This document shows, piece by piece, positions 53,489 through 62,081 of a stretch of DNA of 64,000 bases. The stretch lies in contig NZ_CP032570.1 of NCBI RefSeq assembly GCF_003626915.1, positions 1,364,001 through 1,428,000 of the forward strand. The letters run 5' to 3'. This stretch comes from Tsuneonella amylolytica. GTDB taxonomy: Bacteria; Pseudomonadota; Alphaproteobacteria; Sphingomonadales; Sphingomonadaceae. The notes under the pieces were generated by a model. That model had not been told where the DNA came from and ran no database searches. It saw only the letters and a list, made by a program, of their open reading frames with translations. Positions within the stretch are counted from its first letter, which is position 1. Every line of letters starts with the position of its first letter. Made by a program: the position numbers and the translations under genes.

Positions 53489-55669
53489 ATGAGCAAGACC
53501 CTGTTTTCCCAAGGCATGGCCGACATGCAGCCCGCATCGGCCGATAGCGCCGCCGTGCGCGCCGACCACGGCGACGGGCACGTCGGCGCCGCGCCGATCC
53601 TGCTGCAGTACTGGAACGCGGCGCTGCGCCGCAAATGGATCATCCTGGCCATCGTCGTTCTCGCGATGACTGCTGGCGTGGTCTACACCCTGCTCGCCCG
53701 CCCGCAGTACGAAGCGACCGCGCAGATCGAGATCAGCCGCGACGAGCGCAATCCGACCAAGATCGAGGGCGCGCAGTCCGAGACCTCGATGCAGGATCAG
53801 GAATTCTACCAGACCCAGTACACCCTGCTCGAATCCCGCTCGCTGGCCGAGCGGGTGGCCCAGCAGCTTTCGCTCGCCAACAATCCCGATTTCTACGCCG
53901 CGCACGGGGTCGAGCCGCCCGCAGCCGGCAATGCCCGCGACCAGGTCCGCAACGCCGGCCGCCTGCTTCTCGCGCATGTCGAGATCCTGCCGATCACCCG
54001 CTCGCGACTGGTCGACGTCACCTACATCAGCGGCGATCCCGCCTTGTCGGCGCGGATCGCGAATGCCTGGGTGGAAAACTACATCCAGGCCGCGATCGAC
54101 CGGCGTTTCGCCTCGACCGTCGGCGATCGCAAGTTCCTTGAGGGACGGCTTGCCGAACTCGCCGTCAAGCTCGAGCAATCGGAGCGGCAGGCTGCGGAAT
54201 TCGCAAGCAACAAGGGCATCGTCCCGCTCAACACGACGATCGGCGGCGACGGCAGGACTCAGACCCAGCAGACGCTGGCGGCCGCACAGCTGACGGCTCT
54301 CAGCAACGCGCTGGCCGACGCGACTGCCGACCGCATCGCCGCGGAAGCCCGCACCGGCAGCGCGACCAACGATTCGGTGGTCGAAAACGCGACCGTCGCC
54401 AGTTTGCGCCAGCAGCGCGCAGAAGCGGCGGCGGAATACGCGACGCTGATGGAGAAGTTCGAGCCCGGCTTCCCCGCCGCGCGCGCGCTCCAGAACAAGA
54501 TCGCCTCGCTCGACCGGGCCATCGGCAGCGAGGAATCGCGGGTCAACCGTGCGCGTTCGACCGGATATACCGAAGCTGCCCGGCGCGAGGCCAACCTGCG
54601 GCAGCAGGTCGCCGCGTTGTCGGGCCGTCTCGGCCAGGAAAACCGCGACGAAATCCAGTACAACATCTTCCTGCGCGATGCCGATACCACCCGCCAGCTC
54701 TACGACAGCCTGCTCCAGTCGTACAAGGAGATCGGCGTCGCGGGCATCGGTGCCAACAACATCTCGATCGTCGACCGCGCCGAAGTGCCGACCAGCCCGT
54801 CGGCGCCGGTGCTGACGGTCAACCTGCTCGTTGCGCTGCTCCTCGGCCTCGGTCTTGCCGCGCTGGTCGTCGTGATCCTCGAACAGATCGACGAGGGCCT
54901 CCGGGATCCGTCGGACGTGCGCCGCCAGCTCAACGTCCCGCTTCTCGGTGCCGTGCCGATGTCGGACGTCGAATCGCCTGTCGCGGAACTCGCCGATCCC
55001 AAGTCGGAACTGTCTGAGGCCTATCTCAGCGTCCAGACAAGTTTGGCTTTCGCGACCGATCACGGCGTGCCGCGCAGCCTGATGGTGACGAGCTCTCGCC
55101 CGGCGGAGGGCAAAAGCCTGACCGCCTATGCGCTCGCCTCCGTCCTCGCCCGCACCGGCAAGTCGGTCATACTGGTCGACGGCGACATGCGCTCCCCTTC
55201 GGTCCACGAGCTCGACGGATCGACCAACGTGCGCGGCCTCAGCAACGCACTGGCCGGCGACGACGACTGGGCAGCCAACGTCCGCCCGAACGCCACGGGC
55301 CGTTTCACGGTGATGAGTGCCGGCCCGACCCCGCCGAGCGCAGCCGAACTGCTGAGCGGCGCCCGCTTCGCAACCGTCCTGAACGAACTGGCATCGCGGT
55401 ACGATCACGTCGTGATCGACGCGCCGCCGGTCCTCGGACTCGCCGACGCGCCGATCATCGCCCGCGCGGTGGAAGCCAGCGTCTTCGTGGTCGAGGCGAA
55501 CGGCGTTTCGGTCCGCGGCCTGCGCTCCGCCATCGGCCGCCTGCGCCAGTCGCAGGCGAACCTCGTCGGCGCGGTCATGACCAAGCTGACCAGTGCGGGC
55601 TTCGGCTACGGTTACGGGTACGGCTACGGTTACGGCTACGGACGGACCGCCGACGTCCCCGCGGAATGA
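53489..55669 (+). CDS. Wzc-like polysaccharide co-polymerase with BY-kinase domain
   Basis: A 726-residue inner-membrane protein controlling glycan chain length and export. The N-terminal Wzz domain has membrane segments at about 50-70 and 440-460, with coiled-coil between. The cytoplasmic kinase has Walker A SSRPAEGKSLTAY, Walker A' VILVDGDMRSPS and Walker B VVIDAPPVLGLADA. The tail is six GY repeats, a tyrosine cluster for autophosphorylation. It starts 18 bases after wza. All kinase motifs are intact. Confidence 0.93.
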   Translation: MSKTLFSQGMADMQPASADSAAVRADHGDGHVGAAPILLQYWNAALRRKWIILAIVVLAMTAGVVYTLLARPQYEATAQIEISRDERNPTKIEGAQSETSMQDQEFYQTQYTLLESRSLAERVAQQLSLANNPDFYAAHGVEPPAAGNARDQVRNAGRLLLAHVEILPITRSRLVDVTYISGDPALSARIANAWVENYIQAAIDRRFASTVGDRKFLEGRLAELAVKLEQSERQAAEFASNKGIVPLNTTIGGDGRTQTQQTLAAAQLTALSNALADATADRIAAEARTGSATNDSVVENATVASLRQQRAEAAAEYATLMEKFEPGFPAARALQNKIASLDRAIGSEESRVNRARSTGYTEAARREANLRQQVAALSGRLGQENRDEIQYNIFLRDADTTRQLYDSLLQSYKEIGVAGIGANNISIVDRAEVPTSPSAPVLTVNLLVALLLGLGLAALVVVILEQIDEGLRDPSDVRRQLNVPLLGAVPMSDVESPVAELADPKSELSEAYLSVQTSLAFATDHGVPRSLMVTSSRPAEGKSLTAYALASVLARTGKSVILVDGDMRSPSVHELDGSTNVRGLSNALAGDDDWAANVRPNATGRFTVMSAGPTPPSAAELLSGARFATVLNELASRYDHVVIDAPPVLGLADAPIIARAVEASVFVVEANGVSVRGLRSAIGRLRQSQANLVGAVMTKLTSAGFGYGYGYGYGYGYGRTADVPAE
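55604..55639 (+). repeat. Six tandem 6-base GGN-TAC units encoding the Wzc tyrosine tail
   Basis: Six Gly-Tyr codon pairs in a row (third Gly base varies) occupy 36 bases. Slippage by whole units would keep the frame and change the number of phosphorylatable tyrosines. Confidence 0.8.
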
Positions 55670-55672
55670 CGC

Positions 55673-56887
55673 ATGGCCCGTTTGTCGTTCCGAACCACCG
55701 CCGTCATGATCGGCGCGATCGCGCTGGGATCGCTCGCGTTCCTCGACGCGGCGCGTGCGAGCATGGTCGAGATCAATCCGTCCCTTGCGGTCGCCCTTCC
55801 GGGTAGCGAGGACGCGCAGGTTCGCCTGCTGTCGGCCCTGATGGGCCAGCCCGACAAGGGTCCGCCGAAGGCCGCCGCGATGGCCGTCGCGCGCGAGCGC
55901 CTGCGCGACGAACCGCTCGACGGGGACGCGCTGAACCTGATGGCCTACGTCTCCGACCCGACCGGGCGTTCGGCGGAAACGCGTAAATATGCCGATCTCG
56001 CGACCCAGGTGTCGAAGCGGCAAATCTTCTCGCAGCTGGCGATGACCTACGGCGCGGCCAGCGCCAACGATACGGTGGCCGCGCTCGACCGGTTCGATGC
56101 CGTGCTGCGGTCCCGGCCCGACGCGGGTGCGCTGTTCTTCCCCCGCCTGCGCCCGGCTCTGGCGAGCCCCGAAATGCGCGCGGCGATCGCCGGCTTGGCG
56201 CGCGACGATTCTCCGTGGGCGATGGATTTTCTGCTGTTCAGCAGCGGCGAGCCGCAGTTCTCGCCGTTCGTATCGGACGTGCTTCGCCGTTCCGGCACCG
56301 CGGTCCCCGAGCGCCAGCGTGCGCTTCTGGGCGGGCCGCTTGTCACCCGCGCATTCGAGGCGGCGGACTATGCCGGCGCGCGCGACATCGTGGCTCTCGT
56401 GCCCGGTGGTTCGAAGGCCCTGTTCACCAGCCCCGCGCTTTCGGAGCGCTCGCTCGATACCAGGTACGGGGCGGCCAGCTGGTCGCTTCCCAGCAGCGCG
56501 GCCGGATCCGCCAGCGCGACGGGCAAGGGCGCGGACGTCGGCCTGTCGGTCTATGCGACCGGCGGCGCGCACGATGTCGTGGCGATCAAGAACCTGCTCC
56601 TTGCGCCCGGTCGCTACGCGATGTCGCACGCGCTGGTCGCGGGCATGAACGCGGCCGAGGGTGCCGACGCGCGTTGGCGGCTGTCGTGCATCGGCCGGTC
56701 CGACATCTGGATCAGCCCCAACCTCCTTGCGGGTGAGGGAACGAAGCGGACGTTCGCGCCCTTCACCGTCCCGTCCGGCTGCCCCGCGCAGCGCCTCGAA
56801 CTGAGGACCGACGTCGTCTTCGGGCAGCCGTCGATCGATTTCACCGTGCGCAACCTCGCCTTGAAGCGCGCATCCGCCGCGAACTAG
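55673..56887 (+). CDS. Hypothetical exported protein of the exopolysaccharide operon
   Basis: A 404-residue protein not assignable to a named family. It has a signal peptide (about 1-30, ending ARAS), then an Ala-rich helical part resembling repeats (MAVARERLRDEPLDGDALNLMAYVSDPTG). The C-terminal domain (about 275-400) is beta-rich, with two Cys (LSCIGRSDIW, PSGCPAQRLELR), possibly a carbohydrate-binding or jelly-roll fold. It begins 3 bases after the wzc stop, so it is surely in the operon. A periplasmic accessory role in glycan assembly is inference. Confidence 0.7.
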   Translation: MARLSFRTTAVMIGAIALGSLAFLDAARASMVEINPSLAVALPGSEDAQVRLLSALMGQPDKGPPKAAAMAVARERLRDEPLDGDALNLMAYVSDPTGRSAETRKYADLATQVSKRQIFSQLAMTYGAASANDTVAALDRFDAVLRSRPDAGALFFPRLRPALASPEMRAAIAGLARDDSPWAMDFLLFSSGEPQFSPFVSDVLRRSGTAVPERQRALLGGPLVTRAFEAADYAGARDIVALVPGGSKALFTSPALSERSLDTRYGAASWSLPSSAAGSASATGKGADVGLSVYATGGAHDVVAIKNLLLAPGRYAMSHALVAGMNAAEGADARWRLSCIGRSDIWISPNLLAGEGTKRTFAPFTVPSGCPAQRLELRTDVVFGQPSIDFTVRNLALKRASAAN

Positions 56888-56925
56888 TTCGCGCACCTTT
56901 GCACATCTCCAATCTGGCAGACACA

Positions 56926-57939
56926 ATGACCCAGGGTTTGAACGACAAATCGATTTTGCTCACCGGCGGCACCGGCTCCTTCGGCAAGGCCTTCGTACGC
57001 CGCGCGCTCGACCTTTACCCCGGTATCCGGCGGCTCGTCATCTTCTCGCGCGACGAACTCAAGCAATTCGAAATGCAGCAGATGTTCCCGTCGGACCGGT
57101 ATCCGCAGCTGCGCTTCTTCATCGGCGACGTGCGCGACGAGGCGCGCCTGCGCCGCGCGCTGGAAGGCGTCGATATCGTGATCCACGCCGCCGCGCTCAA
57201 GCAGGTGCCGGCGGCCGAATACAATCCGTTCGAGTGCATCAAGACCAACGTCCTGGGCGCGCAGAACCTGATCGAGGCGGCACTCGATTCGAAGGTCACC
57301 CGCCTCGTCGCGCTGTCGACCGACAAGGCGGCCGCGCCGGTCAACCTGTACGGTGCGACCAAGCTGTGTTCGGACAAGCTGTTCATCGCCGCCAACAACA
57401 TCCGCGGTTCGCGCGACATCCGCTTCAGTGTGGTGCGCTACGGCAACGTGATGGGCAGCCGCGGCTCGGTCATCCCGTTTTTCCTCGCCCGCAAGGGGCA
57501 GGGTTCGCTCCCGATCACCGATCACGCGATGACCCGGTTCAACATCTCGCTCGACGAGGGCGTGGACATGGTCCTGTGGGCGATCGACAATGCCGAGGGC
57601 GGCGAGATCTTCGTGCCCAAGATTCCGTCCTACAAGATCGGCGATGTCGCGAGCGCGATCGATCCCGACGCTAGCCAGGACGTGGTCGGCATTCGCCCGG
57701 GCGAGAAAATCCACGAGGAAATGATCACCGAATCGGACAGTCCGAACACGGTCGATCTCGGCGAGTACTACGCCATCTTGCCTTCCAGCGGGGCGGTCGA
57801 GCGCTATTGCGCGGACCGGGGCGCCACGCCGGTGGAGCCCGGTTTCGCCTACAACAGCGGGTCCAATCCAGACTTCCTGTCGGTCGACCAGCTCCGCGAC
57901 CTGATCGACCGCCACGTCGCGAACGGTTCCGGGGACTAG
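56926..57939 (+). CDS. pseB: UDP-N-acetylglucosamine 4,6-dehydratase (inverting), PseB-like
   Basis: A cytoplasmic SDR enzyme of 337 residues that starts the pseudaminic-acid-type route by 4,6-dehydration with C5 inversion of UDP-GlcNAc. Visible are ILLTGGTGSFGKAFV (12-26), HAAALKQVPAAEYNP, ALSTDKA, and catalytic NLYGATK (S-Y-K triad). RYGNVMGSRGSVIPFF is also typical. I chose ATG 56926; an in-frame TTG at 56899 would add nine residues. It is a soluble relative of, and not a copy of, the membrane dehydratase at 46207. Confidence 0.93.
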   Translation: MTQGLNDKSILLTGGTGSFGKAFVRRALDLYPGIRRLVIFSRDELKQFEMQQMFPSDRYPQLRFFIGDVRDEARLRRALEGVDIVIHAAALKQVPAAEYNPFECIKTNVLGAQNLIEAALDSKVTRLVALSTDKAAAPVNLYGATKLCSDKLFIAANNIRGSRDIRFSVVRYGNVMGSRGSVIPFFLARKGQGSLPITDHAMTRFNISLDEGVDMVLWAIDNAEGGEIFVPKIPSYKIGDVASAIDPDASQDVVGIRPGEKIHEEMITESDSPNTVDLGEYYAILPSSGAVERYCADRGATPVEPGFAYNSGSNPDFLSVDQLRDLIDRHVANGSGD

Positions 57940-57947
57940 GGGCGCGC

Positions 57948-59273
57948 ATGGCGAGAGGCGCCGCCCTCTTCTTCGCGCGAGACTTCCTCGCGACCGAGTT
58001 CCCCCGCATGGCCGAGGCGATGCGCGACCGTCCGCGCGTGTACATCGTCCTCAACGAGCAGGAGGCCGCCACGGTCGCCTCGCTCGATCCGGAGGGCGAA
58101 ATCGAGCGGGTGGGCGCTGCCCATGCGCAGCACCTGATCGGCGACGACGGAAGCGCCGTCGCCCGGGATCGGACGCTGCGCTACGCCTCGCTGGAGGAAA
58201 TCGACCAGGTCCGGCGCGCCGTGCAGGCGGTGACCGACGCGGTGCTCGCCCGCCATCCCCGCCCGTCGTTCTACTTCGACGAACCGGTGAGCGGCTTTGC
58301 CAACGAGATGTTCAACGCGCGGTTCAAGGCGGCCGGCGCGCTGTGCCTGCATTTCCAGACCGCGTGGGTGCCGGGTTACATCTTCTTCACCAGCGACAAG
58401 GGGCAGGACGAACCGATCCGCCTCGACCTGATGTCTGGCGGCCGGGCCCTTACGGAAAAGCACATCGAGAGCCGCGCGCTGGGCAAGGGTCTGCCGCACT
58501 ACATGCTGTCGTACGGCAAGGTCGGCACGCGCGCGCGAGACATGGCGACGACGTTCGGCAAGGCGATGTACCGCAAGTTCTTCCGGCGGCACGGAACCTA
58601 CGTCGATCGCGACATCGAAGCGCACCTGTTCCATTCGCGCGCGCTGCGCCGGTCGCTGACCGGCCGCTACAGCCCCGATCCGGTGTCCGATGCGGGCGGC
58701 GCCGCCGGTACCGAAGCCGGACGCAAGCTGGTCCTCTTTCCGCTTCACTACGAGCCGGAATCGCTGCTGACCCACTTCAGCACTTATTACCGTCAGGAAG
58801 ATATCGCGGCCCGGCTGCTCGATAGCCTGCCGCCCGATGCGCGGCTGGTGATCAAGGAGCATCCGTCGCAACCTGGCGCGCTCTTGCTGCCCAAGTGGCG
58901 CGACCTCGTGCGGGCGAAGCGGGTTATCGCGCTTCCCGGCAACTATCCCGCCTCGCGCTTGTTTGCGCTCAAGCCGACGATCGCCAGTCTCGGCAGCACT
59001 CTCGCGCTCGAGGCCGCGGTGGCCGGGTGTCCGACCGGCGTGATGGGTTCGGTCTATTTCGCGGATGCGCCGGGCATCACGCGCATCGCCCGGCCTGAAG
59101 ACTGGCCGCAAGTGACCGACACGAAGCCGGCGACCCATGCCGAAATGGCCGATTGGTACGGGGATTTCCTCGACCGATACTGCTTCGCGGGCAACCTCAT
59201 GCGGGGCAAGACGTGGATCGAGGACCCGGATACCGTGTTCGCGGCGCTAGACAGAGTGGCAACCAACAAGTGA
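57948..59273 (+). CDS. Capsule polysaccharide biosynthesis-type protein (KpsS/LipB-like)
   Basis: A 441-residue, probably cytoplasmic protein. The C-terminal half shows the GT-B-like pattern of capsule synthesis proteins: LFPLHYEPESLLTHFSTYY, then LVIKEHPSQPG and SLGSTLALEAAVAGCPTGV (nucleotide-sugar side). It may transfer a nonulosonic acid or act in capsule linkage. It lies between pseB and pseC, whose start overlaps its stop (GTGA). The N-terminal half is not recognisable. The family call is moderate. Confidence 0.65.
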   Translation: MARGAALFFARDFLATEFPRMAEAMRDRPRVYIVLNEQEAATVASLDPEGEIERVGAAHAQHLIGDDGSAVARDRTLRYASLEEIDQVRRAVQAVTDAVLARHPRPSFYFDEPVSGFANEMFNARFKAAGALCLHFQTAWVPGYIFFTSDKGQDEPIRLDLMSGGRALTEKHIESRALGKGLPHYMLSYGKVGTRARDMATTFGKAMYRKFFRRHGTYVDRDIEAHLFHSRALRRSLTGRYSPDPVSDAGGAAGTEAGRKLVLFPLHYEPESLLTHFSTYYRQEDIAARLLDSLPPDARLVIKEHPSQPGALLLPKWRDLVRAKRVIALPGNYPASRLFALKPTIASLGSTLALEAAVAGCPTGVMGSVYFADAPGITRIARPEDWPQVTDTKPATHAEMADWYGDFLDRYCFAGNLMRGKTWIEDPDTVFAALDRVATNK

Positions 59274-60427
59274 TCGACATCCCCTACAGCACCCAGTCGA
59301 TCACGGAGGCGGATATCGCCGCGGTGGTCGACGTCCTGCGTTCGCCCTATCTCACGCAAGGGCCCAAGATCGAGGCGTTCGAGCGCGCGATCGCCGAACT
59401 TCACGATACCGCCCACGCGGTCGCCGTTTGCAACGCCACCGCGGCGCTGCACATCGCCTGCATGGCGCTGGACCTTGGCCCGAACGACAGGCTGTGGACC
59501 AGCCCGATCAGCTTCGTCGCCTCGGCCAACTGTGGCCGCTATTGCGGCGCGAAAGTCGATTTCGTCGACATCGACCCCGTTACCCGCAACATCTCGGTCG
59601 AGGTGCTGGCCGACAAGCTCGCCGCCGCCGAGCGCGACGGCACCCTGCCCAAGATCGTCGTTCCGGTCGATTTCGGCGGCTTCCCGGTCGATATGGCGGC
59701 CATCCGCGAGCTTGCCGACACGTACGGCTTCGCAATTGTCGAGGATGCGAGTCACGCGGTCGGCGCACAGTACCGCGATCGGCCGGTCGGCCAGGGCGCC
59801 GACATCACCATCCTCAGTTTCCACCCTGTCAAGATCGTCACCACCGGCGAAGGCGGCGTCGCGATGACCGACGACGAAGGCCTTGCCTCCCGGCTGCGCC
59901 TGCTGCGCAGCCACGGCGTCACCCGCGACCCCGCCCAGATCGAGCGCCAGGACGAGGGCGGCTGGTACTACGAACAGGTCACGCTGGGGTACAACTACCG
60001 CATGACCGACCTGCAGGCCGCGCTCGGCCTGTCGCAGCTCGAACGGCTGCCGGAATTGTGGGCGGCGCGCGAGCGCCTGTCGCGCCGCTACGACGAGAAG
60101 CTCGCCGGCCTGCCGCTCTTCACGCCGCCCCGCGCCGGCGACAAGCAGTCGGCCCATCACCTCTACCCGATAGAGATCGATCCCGCCCGCTCCAACGTGT
60201 CGCGGCGGGCGCTGTTCGACGCACTGCGCGAGGACGGCATCGGGGCGAATGTCCACTACATTCCGATCCACCTGCAGCCCGATTACCGCAGGCTCGGCTT
60301 CGGATCCGGCGATTTCCCGGCGGCCGAGGAATACTATCGCCGCGCGGTGACCATCCCGCTCTACCCGGCGCTGACCGATGCGCAGCAGGACCGGGTGATC
60401 GAAAGCCTGTCGCGCACTCTGGGATGA
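59270..60427 (+). CDS. pseC: UDP-4-amino-4,6-dideoxy-sugar aminotransferase, PseC-like
   Basis: A PLP enzyme of 385 residues that aminates the 4-keto product of PseB. DegT/DnrJ/EryC1 family marks are CNATAALHIACMALDLGP, VEDASHAVGAQY and the PLP lysine-type segment SFHPVKIVTTGEGG, followed by GYNYRMTDLQAALGLSQL. The start is GTG 59270, overlapping the preceding stop. Its stop overlaps the aldo/keto reductase start (ATGA), so the module is translated as one block. Confidence 0.92.
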   Translation: MIDIPYSTQSITEADIAAVVDVLRSPYLTQGPKIEAFERAIAELHDTAHAVAVCNATAALHIACMALDLGPNDRLWTSPISFVASANCGRYCGAKVDFVDIDPVTRNISVEVLADKLAAAERDGTLPKIVVPVDFGGFPVDMAAIRELADTYGFAIVEDASHAVGAQYRDRPVGQGADITILSFHPVKIVTTGEGGVAMTDDEGLASRLRLLRSHGVTRDPAQIERQDEGGWYYEQVTLGYNYRMTDLQAALGLSQLERLPELWAARERLSRRYDEKLAGLPLFTPPRAGDKQSAHHLYPIEIDPARSNVSRRALFDALREDGIGANVHYIPIHLQPDYRRLGFGSGDFPAAEEYYRRAVTIPLYPALTDAQQDRVIESLSRTLG

Positions 60428-61302
60428 CCGACCGGCCTTCGCCTTCCCTGTGCCTCGGCACGGTGCAGTTCGGCGTGGCTTACGGCATCGCCGGATCGGG
60501 CGCCCGCGTGCCCGAAGCGGAAGCCGCCGCAATCCTTGCCGCCGCGTGGGAGGCGGGCATCCGCCGGCTCGACACTGCGCCCGGCTATGGCGATATCGAG
60601 GAGAGGCTGATCGGCCTCACCCGCGGGCGCGGGTTCGAGATCGTCACCAAGATACCCAAGCTGCCAGCCGAACTTGCGACCTCGGTAGACGCTGCACGCT
60701 TCGTCCGCGATGCGCTCGATCGCTCGCGCAGCCGGCTGGGCGAAACGATCTGCGGCATACTGTTTCATGCCGCCGACGACCTTGTCGGACCGCACGGAAG
60801 CGCGGCGTGGGATGCCGCCGCCGAATGGTGCGCGCGCGAGCGGCTGCCGTTGGGCCTGTCGGTCTACGGCCCCGAAGCGCTCGCGGATTGGGCGGGCGAG
60901 CATCGCGTTGCAATGGCGCAATTGCCGGCGAACGCGTTCGATCAGCGCATCTCCGGCGCTGCCCTGCCCGAACACATCGAGATCACCGCGCGATCCGCCT
61001 TCCTGCAGGGCTTGCTTCTGATGGATGAAAGCGAGGCCGCGCGTCGCCTGCCCGCCGCATCTGCGGGGCTGGCGGCTTGGAACCAGCTCTGCCACAACGA
61101 AGGTCTCGCGCCGATCGTCGCCGCACTCGGCGTCGTCAAGGGATTGTCGCGCATCGATTTTTGCGCGGTTGGGGTGGAAACCGCCGTCCAGCTTTCCCAG
61201 ATCGTGGAGGCATGGGCCGCCGCGCCCGCCCTTTCCGCCCTCGACCTCGCCACCGCCGATCCGGCGGTCATCGATCCCCGCACATGGAGCGCCGCCGCTT
61301 GA
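60424..61302 (+). CDS. Aldo/keto reductase
   Basis: A 292-residue TIM-barrel oxidoreductase. GTVQFGVAYGI at the N-terminus, RLDTAPGYGDIEERLI with the catalytic Asp and Tyr, and VTKIPK with the Lys support the family; the usual catalytic His region is HAADD. AKR genes recur in nonulosonate and spore-coat (SpsF) gene clusters, but their step is not firmly known. Here it stands where pseH/pseG would often be found. It overlaps both neighbours. Confidence 0.85.
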   Translation: MTDRPSPSLCLGTVQFGVAYGIAGSGARVPEAEAAAILAAAWEAGIRRLDTAPGYGDIEERLIGLTRGRGFEIVTKIPKLPAELATSVDAARFVRDALDRSRSRLGETICGILFHAADDLVGPHGSAAWDAAAEWCARERLPLGLSVYGPEALADWAGEHRVAMAQLPANAFDQRISGAALPEHIEITARSAFLQGLLLMDESEAARRLPAASAGLAAWNQLCHNEGLAPIVAALGVVKGLSRIDFCAVGVETAVQLSQIVEAWAAAPALSALDLATADPAVIDPRTWSAAA

Positions 61303-62078
61303 CCGTCACCGCGCTGATCCAGGCCCGCATGTCGTCGAGCCGGCTTCCTGGCAAGGTGCTGGCCGATCTCGGCGGGCAGCCGATGATCGGCTACATGCTC
61401 GGCCGTGTGCGCCGGGCGGCGCGGGTCGACAACGTGGCGGTCGTCACCAGCACCGACGCGAGCGACGACCCGCTGGCCGAAGCGGTCGCGGCGATGGGGG
61501 GCCGAGTGCACCGGGGATCGCTCGACGACGTGCTGGACCGGTTCGGTACCGCCGTGAACGAGATCGGCGGCGACACGATCGTGCGCCTAACGGGCGACTG
61601 CCCGCTCATCGACCCCGCGGTCATCGACACGGTGATCGCCCTGCGCGAGCAGACGGGCGCGGACTATGCCAGCAATGTCGAACCGCCAAGCTTCCCGGAC
61701 GGGCTCGACGTCGAATGCTTCACCCGCGCCGCGCTGGACCGCGCATTGGTCGAGGCGACCGAACCCGCGATGCGCGAGCACGTGACGGTGTGGATGCGCG
61801 GCGATGCCGGCGGCCTGACGCGGGCCAATCATGCTGCCGTCGTCGATGCCTCGCACCTACGGCTGACTGTCGACTATCCCGACGACCTCGAGGTCGTGCG
61901 GGCAATCGTGCAGCAGGAGCAAACCGCCGCTTCACCTTACGATTTTTTTGACCTAATGCGCGTGCTCGATGGACGCCGCGACTTGCGCGAGACCAATTGC
62001 CATGCACGCAACGAAGGCCTCGAACGGTCGCTTGCCGCGGATGCGGCGGGTCGCACCGGCGTCACCGAACAGGAGTAA
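61284..62078 (+). CDS. SpsF/PseF-type cytidylyltransferase (sugar activation)
   Basis: A nucleotidyltransferase of about 264 residues: LIQARMSSSRLPGKVLADLGGQPMI, then RLTGDCPLIDP and the C-terminal LRLTVDYPDDLEVV are the pattern of SpsF-like CMP-sugar synthetases. It likely activates the finished acidic sugar with CTP. I list ATG 61284; TTG 61299, which overlaps the previous stop as TTGA and has GGAG 9 bases before it, is equally possible. Confidence 0.85.
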   Translation: MERRRLTVTALIQARMSSSRLPGKVLADLGGQPMIGYMLGRVRRAARVDNVAVVTSTDASDDPLAEAVAAMGGRVHRGSLDDVLDRFGTAVNEIGGDTIVRLTGDCPLIDPAVIDTVIALREQTGADYASNVEPPSFPDGLDVECFTRAALDRALVEATEPAMREHVTVWMRGDAGGLTRANHAAVVDASHLRLTVDYPDDLEVVRAIVQQEQTAASPYDFFDLMRVLDGRRDLRETNCHARNEGLERSLAADAAGRTGVTEQE

Positions 62079-62081
62079 GAC

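Noticed and set aside
54259-54690. Open frame on the minus strand within wzc
   Set aside because: Serine/arginine-rich shadow of the coiled-coil region of wzc, with no independent evidence.
52478-56926. A 1482-codon open frame on the minus strand
   Set aside because: Antisense to wza, wzc and the following gene, all of which have clear motifs and ribosome-binding sites or tight spacing; compositionally a shadow.
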